Positions 7,702 to 15,053 of a DNA stretch of 55,118 nucleotides are shown piece after piece. The DNA is from Jatrophihabitans sp. (GTDB taxonomy: Bacteria > Actinomycetota > Actinomycetes > Mycobacteriales > Jatrophihabitantaceae). The first letter of the stretch is position 1. Each line of letters opens with the position of its first letter. The stretch is from contig DASWNX010000019.1 of NCBI GenBank assembly GCA_036399055.1, positions 1 through 55,118 of the forward strand, in the 5' to 3' direction. Both the position numbers and the translations under genes were made by a program. Under the pieces are notes generated by a model that saw only the letters and a program-made list of their open reading frames with translations, ran no database searches and was not told the DNA's origin.

Positions 7702-9159
7702 ATGCCTGAGATGGAGGTGCTCGACGGCGGACCCGCTCCGGTCTTGGAGCACCTCCATCTGGCCGACCTGCTCCTCGGCGCCGCTCGGCGCCGTCCGTGC
7801 AACGGGATCAGCTCCATCGACGAGGCCGGCGGCTCCCGGCGTCGCAGCTATGCCGAGCAGCTGACGGTCAGCAGCCGGATCGCGCGCGAACTGCGGGCCG
7901 CCGGCCAACGATCCGGTGACCGGGTGATGCTGCCCGACATGCCCAACTGGGCCCTGATCGACGCATTCTGGGGATGCCAGCTCGCCGATGCGGTGCCCGT
8001 GGTGCTGCCCGCCGGAGCGCAGGTGGCGCCCGGGTATCACAGCCTCGTGGTCACGGGAGCGGACCTGAGCGTCGTGCAGCCGGAGCGAGGCCGCCCAGAG
8101 GCTCCGCACGAGCCGTTCGACGGTGCCGAGGGCGCCGCGGTGGTGTGCTTCACCGCCGGCGGCGGCGGCCGGCGACGGCCGATCACGCTGACCCACCATC
8201 AGGTGCTCAGCCGGACCGTCGCGACCTGCGAACACAACGGCTGGGACGACAGCGAGCGGACCTACAACTGCATGCCGCTGCGGCATGTCAGCGGCCTGCT
8301 CATGTTCCATGTCCGCGATGTCTACCTCGGCGCCGAGCAAATCCACGAGCTGCCGCAGGCCATTCTGAGCGATCCCGGGCTGCTGTTCGAGCGGTTGCGC
8401 CACACCCGCGCCAGCTTGTCCTGGATCTCGCCGCCGGTGCTGCGCTCGCTGGCCACTCGCCTGAGCAGCCCGGCGACGCCGGCCGGTTGCGCGAGGCTGG
8501 CCAACCCCGCGACGCTGCGCACCCTGATGGTCGGCGGAGACCGGATCGCCTCATCAGACGTGGCGATCATCGAGCGTCAGGCCGCGCTCAGCCCTGGGGT
8601 CATCGTCGCTGGTTACGGCCTGACCGAGGCCGGTTCGGGGATCGTGTCTGCTCCAGGGGCGGCCCCGTCGAGCAAGCCGGTGATGCCGGTGGGCCACCCT
8701 GAGCCGGGCAGCGCTGTTCGTGTCATCCCGCACGCGGGTAACGAGTTCGGTGACATCGAGGTCTCCAGCCCGTCGTGCGGTGGCGTGCACTGGCTCAGGA
8801 CCGGTGACGTGGGCTTCATCGACGCCGACGGCTTGACCGTTCTCGGCAGCAAGGCCGACATATTTCAAGCGCAGGCGCGTCCGTACCACGCCAGCGAACT
8901 CGAAGAGTCACTGCGAGGGCTGCCGTGGCAGCATCCGGACCAGCTCGTCGCCTGCCCCGTCCGGGAGGACCTCGGCAAGGTAGTGCTGTACGTCTCGGCC
9001 AGCGACCTCGACGGCGAGGCGGCTCGCGCGGTGAGCGGGTTCCTTCACGAGGTCGCCGGTCTGGAGCTGGCGCAGATCAAGCGCCTGCCGCCGACCGGCA
9101 TTCCGCGGGCCGCACATGGAAAGCCGCTGCGCGCACTGCTCGCCCAGTCCACGAGCTGA
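7702..9159 (+). CDS. acyl-AMP ligase/acyl-CoA synthetase-like protein with degenerate P-loop
   Basis: 485 aa, a member of the adenylate-forming (ANL) superfamily by its overall order. A SYAEQLT start region is followed by GDRVMLPDMPNWALIDAFWG. The A5-like GYGLTEAGSG is near residue 300. The A7-like RTGDVGFIDADG is near residue 370, and the C-terminal Lys sits in RAAHGKPLRALL near residue 475. The A3 nucleotide loop, normally YTSGSTGxPKG, reads CFTAGGGGRRRPI (about residues 151-163), so the Thr/Ser-rich loop and its Lys are altered. It is also short for the family. It may be a FAAL-like or CoA ligase with a modified loop, or catalytically impaired. It follows the MFS gene after six bases and ends the rightward operon. 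Confidence 0.8.
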   Translation: MPEMEVLDGGPAPVLEHLHLADLLLGAARRRPCNGISSIDEAGGSRRRSYAEQLTVSSRIARELRAAGQRSGDRVMLPDMPNWALIDAFWGCQLADAVPVVLPAGAQVAPGYHSLVVTGADLSVVQPERGRPEAPHEPFDGAEGAAVVCFTAGGGGRRRPITLTHHQVLSRTVATCEHNGWDDSERTYNCMPLRHVSGLLMFHVRDVYLGAEQIHELPQAILSDPGLLFERLRHTRASLSWISPPVLRSLATRLSSPATPAGCARLANPATLRTLMVGGDRIASSDVAIIERQAALSPGVIVAGYGLTEAGSGIVSAPGAAPSSKPVMPVGHPEPGSAVRVIPHAGNEFGDIEVSSPSCGGVHWLRTGDVGFIDADGLTVLGSKADIFQAQARPYHASELEESLRGLPWQHPDQLVACPVREDLGKVVLYVSASDLDGEAARAVSGFLHEVAGLELAQIKRLPPTGIPRAAHGKPLRALLAQSTS

Positions 9160-9177
9160 CCCCGGGTAGGGCGGCCG

Positions 9178-9212
9178 GGTTCGGCCAGCGCCGCCATAGC
9201 GCTGGCCGAACC
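9178..9212. terminator. bidirectional hairpin terminator between convergent genes
   Basis: A perfect 14-bp stem (GGTTCGGCCAGCGC and its complement) with a 7-base loop lies in the 60-bp gap between the convergent acyl-AMP ligase-like and DsbA-like genes. There is no clear T-tract, as is usual in high-GC actinobacteria. Confidence 0.75.
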
Positions 9213-9219
9213 GGATGGC

Positions 9220-9927
9220 TCAGGCGCCTGCCTGGGTGCCGAGCCGCTTGAAGATCTCGTCGATCCAGTCGCTGTCGTGGCTGTCTACCACCGGGAAGCC
9301 CTCGGCCCACGGTCCCTGCCAGTGCACCGAGATGCCCGGGTTGTTGGCCTCCCAGCCGTCCGCCAGAAACAGGTGCGGGCTGCCCTTGACCTCGTCGCCG
9401 CTGCTGACCGCGAAGTCGTTCATCACGTCGATCCGGTGCCGGCCGGTGTCCAGCGCCTCGGTCAGAGCCGCCACGTCCAGACCGGGAACCTCAGCCGCGA
9501 TGTCGAGGATGACCTGCCGGTGGGCGATCGAGCGCGAGGAGCTCCAGAACCCGCGGCGCAGGGCCAGGTCGAGCTCGGCGGAGAGGTTGAGGCTCTGCTC
9601 CTTCGCCGCCAGCACGGCCTCGGCGGCCAGCAGCACGGTGGACGGGTAAGCCCATTCCGGCCCGGTCCACAGCCGGAACTGGGCGTCCGGCTCGATCTGC
9701 CCCAGCCCGACCGCCTCGCTGTCGGTGCCCGGCCGCGGGTGCGGGCCGTTGAACAGCTCCAGCGGGAAGCAGTGGTGATCGATCTGAACCTGCTCGGTCA
9801 GTCCTGCCTTCTCGCGAGCCGCCATCAGCCGGTGGATGGCCACGTAGGCAAACGGGCAGAGCAGGTCGGACCAGATCTGGACGGTGTTCGGGGCGGGGAC
9901 GGGCCGCTGCGCAACGGAGTGCGTCAT
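9220..9927 (-). CDS. DsbA-family thioredoxin-fold protein (paralogue 1)
   Basis: 235 aa, a DsbA/FrnE/2-hydroxychromene-2-carboxylate isomerase-like thioredoxin fold with a helical insert. The active-site position reads WSDLLCPFAYVA (residues 19-30): only the first Cys of CxxC remains (CPFA), which suggests a glutathione/mycothiol-transferase or isomerase type of chemistry rather than disulfide oxidation. Late segments SGDEVKGSPHLFLADG and NPGISVHW form the usual cis-Pro region (SPHLF). There is no signal peptide, so it is cytoplasmic. It overlaps the PPOX gene by four bases and resembles the other DsbA-like gene of the same operon (10412-11146), so the two are duplicates. It is the last gene of the MarR operon. 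Confidence 0.87.
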   Translation of the reverse strand: MTHSVAQRPVPAPNTVQIWSDLLCPFAYVAIHRLMAAREKAGLTEQVQIDHHCFPLELFNGPHPRPGTDSEAVGLGQIEPDAQFRLWTGPEWAYPSTVLLAAEAVLAAKEQSLNLSAELDLALRRGFWSSSRSIAHRQVILDIAAEVPGLDVAALTEALDTGRHRIDVMNDFAVSSGDEVKGSPHLFLADGWEANNPGISVHWQGPWAEGFPVVDSHDSDWIDEIFKRLGTQAGA

Positions 9928-10415
9928 TTAGGTTCCTCGTGGTCGGTGCCGGATGGGTTGGAGGAGAAGCGGATGGGCCGCAGCAGCACCGCGGTGCGAC
10001 GCTCGGCGACCATCACCTGGTCATACTCCTCAAGGTCGGAATGCTTGCCCCCCGCGGCGTGATAGATGTCGCGGAACAGTTGGGCGTGCTCACTGGCCGG
10101 AAAGCCGTCGAGCTGGTCGTCGGGACCGACCAGCTCGACGGCTCCGGTGACGCCGATCCACTCCCACCCTGACCGGAACACCAGTTGAGCCCGGGGGGAT
10201 CGACGAAGATTGGCAAGCTTGGCAGTGCTGCCGCGCGATACGAAGGCGAGCACCGATTCACCGGTGACAGGGTGGGGCATGATGCCCACGTTCACAATGC
10301 AGACGCTGGGATCGCGATCGCCGCGATGGGTGACCAGCACGGCGAGGTACCGCTCCGCTGCGGCAAGCTGCTCGACCTGGCGTAAGCCCTCGGCCGTGTC
10401 GATGGCCGTGGTCAT
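9924..10415 (-). CDS. PPOX-class split-barrel flavin/F420 protein (Rv1155-like)
   Basis: 163 aa. Segments LAVLVTHRGDRDPSVCIVNV, FVSRGSTAKLANLRRSPRAQLVF and WEWIGVTGAVELVGPDD (together residues 22-110) follow the pyridoxamine-5-phosphate-oxidase-like split barrel. The RGSTAKLANLRRSPRA stretch is typical of actinobacterial F420/FMN-binding Rv1155-type proteins. The family includes Ddn, which reduces the nitroimidazole prodrug pretomanid, and the Nim proteins, which reduce nitroimidazoles to amines. Here it lies between two DsbA-like paralogues, with 4-base overlaps on both sides, under a MarR regulator and 2 kb from an azomycin-type operon. A role in detoxifying or finishing the nitro compound is inference. 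Cofactor choice (F420, FMN or haem) is not decidable by eye. Confidence 0.85.
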   Translation of the reverse strand: MTTAIDTAEGLRQVEQLAAAERYLAVLVTHRGDRDPSVCIVNVGIMPHPVTGESVLAFVSRGSTAKLANLRRSPRAQLVFRSGWEWIGVTGAVELVGPDDQLDGFPASEHAQLFRDIYHAAGGKHSDLEEYDQVMVAERRTAVLLRPIRFSSNPSGTDHEEPK

Positions 10416-11146
10416 CGGGCCAGCTCCGCGGCGTGCAGCAGCAACTCTTCATAGATCGCCGGAGCGTCAGAGTCGATCACCGGGTAGCCCTCGCCGAAGC
10501 CGCCATTGATCCAGTGCGCCTCGACGCCTGGGTTGGCGGCGTTGACGCCGTCGCTGAGGAAGATGTGCGGGCTGCAGATCACCTTGTCATCGCGAGCGCT
10601 CTCGAATTGGGCGAAGACAGCCGCCCGTGCCGAGCCGCTGTCCAAGTGCTTGGCCAGCTCGGAGACGTCCAACGCCGAGGTGGACTCGGCGATGTCAAGG
10701 ATCTCGTGCCGCATGGTGATGCAGCGGCTCTGCTGCCAGAACGCTCGGCGCAACGCCAGGTCGAGCGCCTCGCTGGCATGCCAGCCCTGCGCCTTGGCAG
10801 CCTGGACCGCCTCGAGCGCGGGCAACGTGCTCACCGGGTAGCGCCAGTCCGGCCCCTGCCACAACCGCCAGCCTGCTTCGGGTTCGAGGGCGCCGACCAC
10901 GGCGATCTCGGAGTCGACGCCCGGCCGCTCGTTGACCGACTTGTTGAACAGCTCCAGAGGGAACGCCCGGTGGTCGAAGTGGATGAGCTCCTCAAGGCCG
11001 AGCCGGCTGCGGGTCTGGTGCAGCCGGTACACCGCGACGTGCGCGAACGAGCAGTTGAGGTCGGTGTACACCGCGATGGTGTTGGCGGCGACCGGCAATC
11101 GAGGATCGTCGCGGGCGACGGTGGACATGTCCAAACTTGCGCTCAT
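10412..11146 (-). CDS. DsbA-family thioredoxin-fold protein (paralogue 2)
   Basis: 244 aa. It has the same plan as paralogue 1: AVYTDLNCSFAHVAVYRLH (residues 25-43) has a CSFA active site in place of CxxC. It is followed by FDHRAFPLELFNKSVNERPG, a middle helical domain (LDLALRRAFWQQSRCI) and a cis-Pro region with VICSPHIFLSDG and NPGVEAHW. The retention of one Cys in both copies argues for a shared thiol function such as conjugation, isomerisation or peroxide chemistry with mycothiol. Cytoplasmic, no signal peptide. It overlaps both the MarR stop and the PPOX start by ATGA, so the four genes are translationally coupled. Confidence 0.87.
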   Translation of the reverse strand: MSASLDMSTVARDDPRLPVAANTIAVYTDLNCSFAHVAVYRLHQTRSRLGLEELIHFDHRAFPLELFNKSVNERPGVDSEIAVVGALEPEAGWRLWQGPDWRYPVSTLPALEAVQAAKAQGWHASEALDLALRRAFWQQSRCITMRHEILDIAESTSALDVSELAKHLDSGSARAAVFAQFESARDDKVICSPHIFLSDGVNAANPGVEAHWINGGFGEGYPVIDSDAPAIYEELLLHAAELAR

Positions 11147-11646
11147 TGACTGTGGCCTTTCAATCTGCCGCCCGCGAGAACCGGCAATGGGAATGAACCT
11201 GACGGCGCGGGCGAGGCCGCTACCTTGCCGAGGGCCGCTGTCAGCACCCGCCGTTCGGCGTCAGTCAGATGGGAGGAGAAATGCTCTTCTATGCCGCGCA
11301 GGTAGCGCGGCGCGGTCTCTCGAAAGCTCTTGCGGCCGACATCGGTGATCTTGGCCCACACCACCCGGCGATCGTCGTCGTCGCGGACCTTCGCCACGAG
11401 GTTGTCGATGACCATCTCGTCAACCAGCCGGGAGACCCGCGTCCGGCTCAGGACCACCCGGTCGGACAACTCCTGCATGCGCAGTCTGCCCTCTGGCGCC
11501 GCGTTCAGCTCGAGCAGGACGTCGTACCAGGTGAGCGGGATGCTGCCGGAGGCTTCGAGGTCCGCGTCGATGGCTCGCATCGCTGCGTTGTAGGCGAGCA
11601 ACATGGCTCGCCACGCCTGCAGTCCGTCGACGTCGCGGGGGGTCAT
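11143..11646 (-). CDS. MarR-family transcriptional regulator
   Basis: 167 aa from the ATG at 11646 (MTPRDVDGLQAW). A longer reading to 11685 would run through the palindromic operator and is rejected. The winged helix is clear: LTWYDVLLELNAAPEGRLRM, then LSDRVVLSRTRVSRLVDEM (recognition helix) and a wing with VRDDDDRRVVWAKITDVGR, where DDRR is the usual DNA-contacting Asp/Arg motif. MarR proteins are dimeric repressors released by phenolic or electrophilic ligands or by oxidation. This one has no Cys in the visible sequence, so release by ligand is more likely than thiol oxidation. A perfect 26-bp palindrome begins 16 bases upstream of its start, indicating autoregulation. It heads the PPOX/DsbA-like operon. 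Confidence 0.93.
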   Translation of the reverse strand: MTPRDVDGLQAWRAMLLAYNAAMRAIDADLEASGSIPLTWYDVLLELNAAPEGRLRMQELSDRVVLSRTRVSRLVDEMVIDNLVAKVRDDDDRRVVWAKITDVGRKSFRETAPRYLRGIEEHFSSHLTDAERRVLTAALGKVAASPAPSGSFPLPVLAGGRLKGHSQ

Positions 11647-11662
11647 GGTCACAGCATATAAC

Positions 11663-11688
11663 CAGATGCGTGCGTACGCACGCATCTG
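11663..11688. promoter_or_regulatory. perfect 26-bp palindrome, probable MarR operator O1
   Basis: The left half CAGATGCGTGCGT is followed directly by its exact reverse complement. It lies 16 bases before the MarR start codon, in the 5' untranslated or promoter region of the leftward operon. MarR proteins characteristically bind such palindromes in divergent promoters. Confidence 0.82.
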
Positions 11689-11732
11689 CTTTTCTCATCA
11701 CAGCCACCTACGTTTTCAACGTCAAACCGGTA

Positions 11733-11748
11733 GCGTGCGTTCGCACGC
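11733..11748. promoter_or_regulatory. second operator-like palindrome O2 upstream of the YceI gene
   Basis: GCGTGCG-TT-CGCACGC has 7-bp arms. The right side, CGCACGCATCTG (11742-11753), is identical to the right half of O1. It lies 63 bases before the YceI start, so the MarR protein probably also represses the rightward YceI gene. Confidence 0.75.
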
Positions 11749-11810
11749 ATCTGTTAATGTGACCGGGCTATTCGCTCCTATAGGAGCAACCATGCCGCAG
11801 AGGAGATTCC

Positions 11811-12386
11811 ATGACAACTGCCAGTGCGGTCACCCGCACGGTTGATGGGCACGAGGTGCCGATTGCCGGCACATGGAACATCGATCCCGGCCACGCCCTC
11901 GTAGGTTTTCTTGGCCGGCACTTCATGTTGACCAAGGTCCGGGGACGGTTCACCCGCGTCGAGGGCAGTGTGGTCGTCGCCGAGAACCCGCAGGAGAGCA
12001 AGGTGAGCGTGACGATCGACATGACGTCGATCAACAGCGGTGATGACACGCGGGACAACCATCTGAAGTCCGAGGACTTCTTCGACATAGAGAAGTTCCC
12101 CAAGGCCTCCTTCGTCTCGGACTCGGTCACCTTCGACGGTGAGAACGGCTCGATGACCGGCGCCCTGACCATCAAAGACATCACCCGGCCGGTCACCCTT
12201 CAGTTCAGCTACGTCGGTTACGCCCGCGATCCGTGGGACAACGACCGCGCCATCTTCTCGGCCCACGGCCGGGTCAACCGCGAAGACTGGAACCTGACCT
12301 GGAACATGCCGCTGGCCAACGGCGGCCTGTTGGTCTCCAAGGAGATCGAGCTGGAAATCGAAGTGGAAACCATCCTGGAGCGCTGA
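11811..12386 (+). CDS. YceI-family lipid/isoprenoid-binding protein
   Basis: 191 aa. It has the YceI lipocalin-like barrel: AGTWNIDPGHALVGFLGRHF (residues 20-39), VRGRFTRVEGSVVV, IDMTSINSGDDTRDNHLKSE (the conserved 'R..HL.s.dfFd' region) and FDIEKFPKASFVSD, then GALTIKDITRPVTLQF. There is no signal peptide, so this is a cytoplasmic member. YceI proteins bind long isoprenoids or fatty amides, and cytoplasmic actinobacterial members are often stress-induced. AGAGGAG precedes the ATG by five bases. It is divergent from marR and shares its operator sequence. It could sequester a lipophilic quinone or product, but the ligand is unknown. Confidence 0.93.
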   Translation: MTTASAVTRTVDGHEVPIAGTWNIDPGHALVGFLGRHFMLTKVRGRFTRVEGSVVVAENPQESKVSVTIDMTSINSGDDTRDNHLKSEDFFDIEKFPKASFVSDSVTFDGENGSMTGALTIKDITRPVTLQFSYVGYARDPWDNDRAIFSAHGRVNREDWNLTWNMPLANGGLLVSKEIELEIEVETILER

Positions 12387-12393
12387 ACACACG

Positions 12394-12428
12394 GCGCCGG
12401 ACGCGGCTCTGCCGTAATGCCGGCGCCT
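12394..12428 (+). terminator. hairpin after the YceI gene
   Basis: GGCGCCGG (12394-12401) pairs with CCGGCGCC (12421-12428). An inner CGGC/GCCG pair sits inside the loop. It begins eight bases after the YceI stop codon and fits a GC-rich terminator without a T-tract. Confidence 0.6.
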
Positions 12429-12495
12429 ACCTGCTCGACTGCTGTGAGCTAAAGCTCGACTGTGTGAAGTGTGGACGGGGAACAAGGTGACTGCC

Positions 12496-12532
12496 GGCGG
12501 TCCGGTGCATCCCGCACCACGTGAGGACCGCC
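12496..12532 (+). promoter_or_regulatory. nested hairpin in the leader of the roh-like operon
   Basis: An outer GGCGGTCC/GGACCGCC stem encloses an inner GGTGC/GCACC stem with a 5-base loop and a 6-base bulge. It ends 43 bases before the rohP-like start codon. It could be a transcription terminator insulating the operon, or a leader structure. No riboswitch class is recognised. Confidence 0.4.
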
Positions 12533-12575
12533 ATTGGTGTTGTCCCGCCCCTTCCCCCCACATTTGGAGTGCGTA

Positions 12576-13769
12576 GTGAGCATCGAAGTAGCGGTCCAGG
12601 ACGTGTTGTCAGACGACGTGCGGGACCTGACCCAGCACGAGATCCAGGCTCTGAAGATGCGCCATAACCTGGCCGACGCGCACACCCATCAGAGCCAGTC
12701 AGCCGACCAGCGCGAGATCGTCAGCCGCTTGCCTGAGCTGTGGTACGAGGCGGAGCGCAAGACCCAGGCCGAGTGCGAGCAGCGGTTCCTCGACGCTTTC
12801 TTCCGGTTGCACGGTCAGCCCACCGCGCGCGCCAAGAACAAGACAATGCTGTCCTACGCGGCCTCCATCTCGACCCTCGTCGCGGCGATGTACCTCCGGC
12901 GTGAGCGGATGTCGGTCACCCTCATCGAGCCGTGTTTCGACAACCTGCACGATGTGCTGGCCAACATGGGCGTCCCGCTCTACCCGATTGACGAGTCGGC
13001 CTTCGCCGACGTCGGTTCGATCTATGACAACCTGCGTCGGCAGGTGAAGACCGACGCGCTGTTCCTGGTTGACCCGAACAACCCGACCGGCAGCAGCCTG
13101 CTCCAGCACGGCACCGAAGGCTTCGCCGAGGTCATCCGGTATTGCCAGGACTACCGCAAGCTGCTGCTGATCGACTTCTGCTTCGCGTCGTTCACCCTGC
13201 ACGGCACCGGTCCGAGCAGGTTCGACATCTACGAGATGCTCGAGGACTCCCAGATCAGCTACCTCGCCATCGAGGACACCGGCAAGACCTGGCCGGTGCA
13301 AGATGCCAAGTGCGCGATGTTGACGCCCAGTGACGACATCAAGCGGGTCGTGTTCGACCTGCACACCAGCGTCCTGCTCAACGTCTCGCCCTTTGTGCTC
13401 AACATGCTCACCTGCTACGTCGAGGCATCCATCAAGGACAAGATGCACTCGGTCTGCAGCCTGCTTGAGCAGAACCGGGAAACCGCCCGGACACTGCTCG
13501 ACGGGACCGCGCTGACCTATATGGAACCAGTGTGCAACGTCAGCGTCGCGTGGTTCCGCATCGACCACCCGACCCTCACCGCCACCGAGCTGCAACGGCT
13601 GGGCGCCAAGAGCGACGTCTACATCCTTCCCGGCAAGTTCTTCCTCTGGAGCCAGCCGAGCAAGGGCGACCAGTACATCCGGCTCGCGCTGGCCCGCGAC
13701 GCCGACATGTTCACCAGCGCGGTGACCAACCTTCGTGCCACCCTCGACCTCTACCGCGATGAGCACTGA
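12576..13769 (+). CDS. rohP: PLP-dependent L-arginine oxidase/hydroxylase, MppP/RohP-like
   Basis: 397 aa from the GTG at 12576, which has GGAG six bases before it. Fold-type I aminotransferase-like. Lys237 in EDTGKTWP is the PLP Schiff-base lysine. NNPTG holds Asn169, and Asp200 (LLID) faces the pyridine nitrogen. The N-terminus ([19 protein letters not shown], then LPELWYEAE) and the IEDTGK-WP block closely resemble, from memory, MppP and RohP. These O2-dependent enzymes oxidise L-Arg to 4-hydroxy-2-ketoarginine rather than transaminate. MppP serves enduracididine and RohP serves azomycin biosynthesis. The next gene starts inside its last codons, and the order that follows (unknown protein, DapA-type, HDO, Rieske) matches the azomycin pathway. 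A plain aminotransferase is the main alternative. Confidence 0.88.
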   Translation: MSIEVAVQDVLSDDVRDLTQHEIQALKMRHNLADAHTHQSQSADQREIVSRLPELWYEAERKTQAECEQRFLDAFFRLHGQPTARAKNKTMLSYAASISTLVAAMYLRRERMSVTLIEPCFDNLHDVLANMGVPLYPIDESAFADVGSIYDNLRRQVKTDALFLVDPNNPTGSSLLQHGTEGFAEVIRYCQDYRKLLLIDFCFASFTLHGTGPSRFDIYEMLEDSQISYLAIEDTGKTWPVQDAKCAMLTPSDDIKRVVFDLHTSVLLNVSPFVLNMLTCYVEASIKDKMHSVCSLLEQNRETARTLLDGTALTYMEPVCNVSVAWFRIDHPTLTATELQRLGAKSDVYILPGKFFLWSQPSKGDQYIRLALARDADMFTSAVTNLRATLDLYRDEH

Positions 13770-14259
13770 GTTCGTCGATGCCAGCTCCTTCCTCGGCATG
13801 AACAGCGCCGACGAGGATGAACGGCTGGCATGCGTGCGGTTCTTCGCGGCCCGGCTGGACGGCTCGCTCGGCATCAGCGCCGAGCAGGTCGGCGTGTGCG
13901 ATGACACGGTGTGGGGATTCGGCCGGCACGAGCAAGACCTTTACTACCCGTTTATGGATAATCTGCACACCGAGCTGCGCTTTGACCGGTTGGCCTACAC
14001 CGAGGCCGACCTGGTCGCGGCGCTGGACGGGGACCGGCTCGAACTCTCGATCACCGAGCGCCTGACCCTGGCCATGGTGATCAACCGCGACGCGACGCTC
14101 TACACCCTCAACCCGCGGCTGCTGGCCCTCGCCGACGCGCCGGTCCGGCATCCGGCCACCGACGCCGCTCACGACCAGGCCTTTCCTGCCTGGCTCGACC
14201 AGCTCTACCAGGACTCGTTGGTGCTGCGGGTGGCGCCAGCGGAGGTGCTGACGCCATGA
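13759..14259 (+). CDS. uncharacterised 166-aa protein, candidate cyclodehydratase (RohQ position)
   Basis: 166 aa. The ATG at 13759 overlaps the rohP-like stop by 11 bases, and its own stop overlaps the DapA-type gene by four. I recognise no family. Visible features are an acidic N-terminus, a helix-rich middle ([16 protein letters not shown]), a Tyr/His/Glu-rich segment ([20 protein letters not shown]) and a late [20 protein letters not shown] region. No signal peptide or membrane segment. In the azomycin pathway one step, cyclisation with dehydration of guanidinoacetaldehyde to 2-aminoimidazole, needs a separate enzyme (RohQ). By position and coupling this gene is the candidate, but I cannot confirm homology. 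Confidence 0.8.
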   Translation: MSTEFVDASSFLGMNSADEDERLACVRFFAARLDGSLGISAEQVGVCDDTVWGFGRHEQDLYYPFMDNLHTELRFDRLAYTEADLVAALDGDRLELSITERLTLAMVINRDATLYTLNPRLLALADAPVRHPATDAAHDQAFPAWLDQLYQDSLVLRVAPAEVLTP

Positions 14260-15053
14260 TCGCCTCGGGCGTGCTGGTCCCGCTGGTGACGCCGATCGAC
14301 GCGACGGGCGCTGTGTCCTCCACAGACGTTCGCTCGTTGACCGATTTCCTGCGGCCGCACGCCGATGCCCTGGTGCCCGCGCTGAGCACCGGTGAGGGCG
14401 GGCTGCTCAACGGCCAGCAGTGGAGCGCCATGGTCGCCGCCACCGTCGAGCACTCAGGTGGGTTGCCGGTGTATGCCGGCGCGCTCAGTTCCACCACCGC
14501 CGGCGTGATCGAGAAGGCCGAGCGCGCCGCCGACCTCGGCGCGGCCGCGGTGGTCGCGACGACGCCGTACGGCATAGCCGTGACCCAGCAGCAGATGGCG
14601 CAGCACTATGCCGAAGTCTGCGCGGCCAGTCCGATACCGGTGATCGTCTACGACGAGCTGGAGCAATCGGGCAACTCCCTGGAGCTGAGCACGCTGCTGG
14701 ACATCTGCCAGTTGCCCGGCGTGGTGGCGGTCAAGGACTCTCAGGGCGACCTGCAGCACTGGACCGCGCTTGTCCAGGCGCGCCCTGACGTGGCGATGTG
14801 GCTAGGCCGTGAGGAGCTCATCGGCCACGCGGTCGGAGCGGACGGCGTGCTGCTGGCCGTGTGTAACCTGATCCCCGAGCTCTGCCAGCGCTGGTGGCGA
14901 GGCAAGGAGCCGGCGTTGGCTGAGCGGATCGGTGAAGTGTGCCTGGGCCACTCGCTGTTCGACCCGGAATGGTTCATCCACGTCAAGACGGCCCTGCGAG
15001 CGGCCGGGCGCATCGCTCACGACGAACCGGTATCACAGATGAGGACGACATGA
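14256..15053 (+). CDS. rohR: DapA-family aldolase, probable 4-hydroxy-2-ketoarginine retro-aldolase
   Basis: 265 aa, a class I pyruvate aldolase of the dihydrodipicolinate synthase/NAL family. Lys160 (GVVAVKDSQGD) is the Schiff-base lysine and Tyr132 (VIVYDELEQSG) the proton-relay tyrosine. STGEGG (residues 44-49) replaces the usual GTTGE substrate loop. It is slightly shorter than the usual 290 residues. In azomycin biosynthesis the corresponding enzyme splits 4-hydroxy-2-ketoarginine into pyruvate and guanidinoacetaldehyde, which fits a DapA-type lyase. ATGA overlaps join it to the genes on both sides. Without that context it could act on any 2-keto-4-hydroxy acid. Confidence 0.86.
   Translation: MIASGVLVPLVTPIDATGAVSSTDVRSLTDFLRPHADALVPALSTGEGGLLNGQQWSAMVAATVEHSGGLPVYAGALSSTTAGVIEKAERAADLGAAAVVATTPYGIAVTQQQMAQHYAEVCAASPIPVIVYDELEQSGNSLELSTLLDICQLPGVVAVKDSQGDLQHWTALVQARPDVAMWLGREELIGHAVGADGVLLAVCNLIPELCQRWWRGKEPALAERIGEVCLGHSLFDPEWFIHVKTALRAAGRIAHDEPVSQMRTT

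Noticed and set aside
6196-8403. 735-codon minus-strand open frame
   Set aside because: Antisense to the MFS exporter and acyl-AMP ligase genes, rich in His/Gln/Asp/Arg, no recognisable domain. It is a typical shadow in high-GC DNA.
11647-11685. 13-codon N-terminal extension of the MarR protein
   Set aside because: It would be encoded by the palindromic operator itself, and the conserved MarR sequence begins after ATG 11646.
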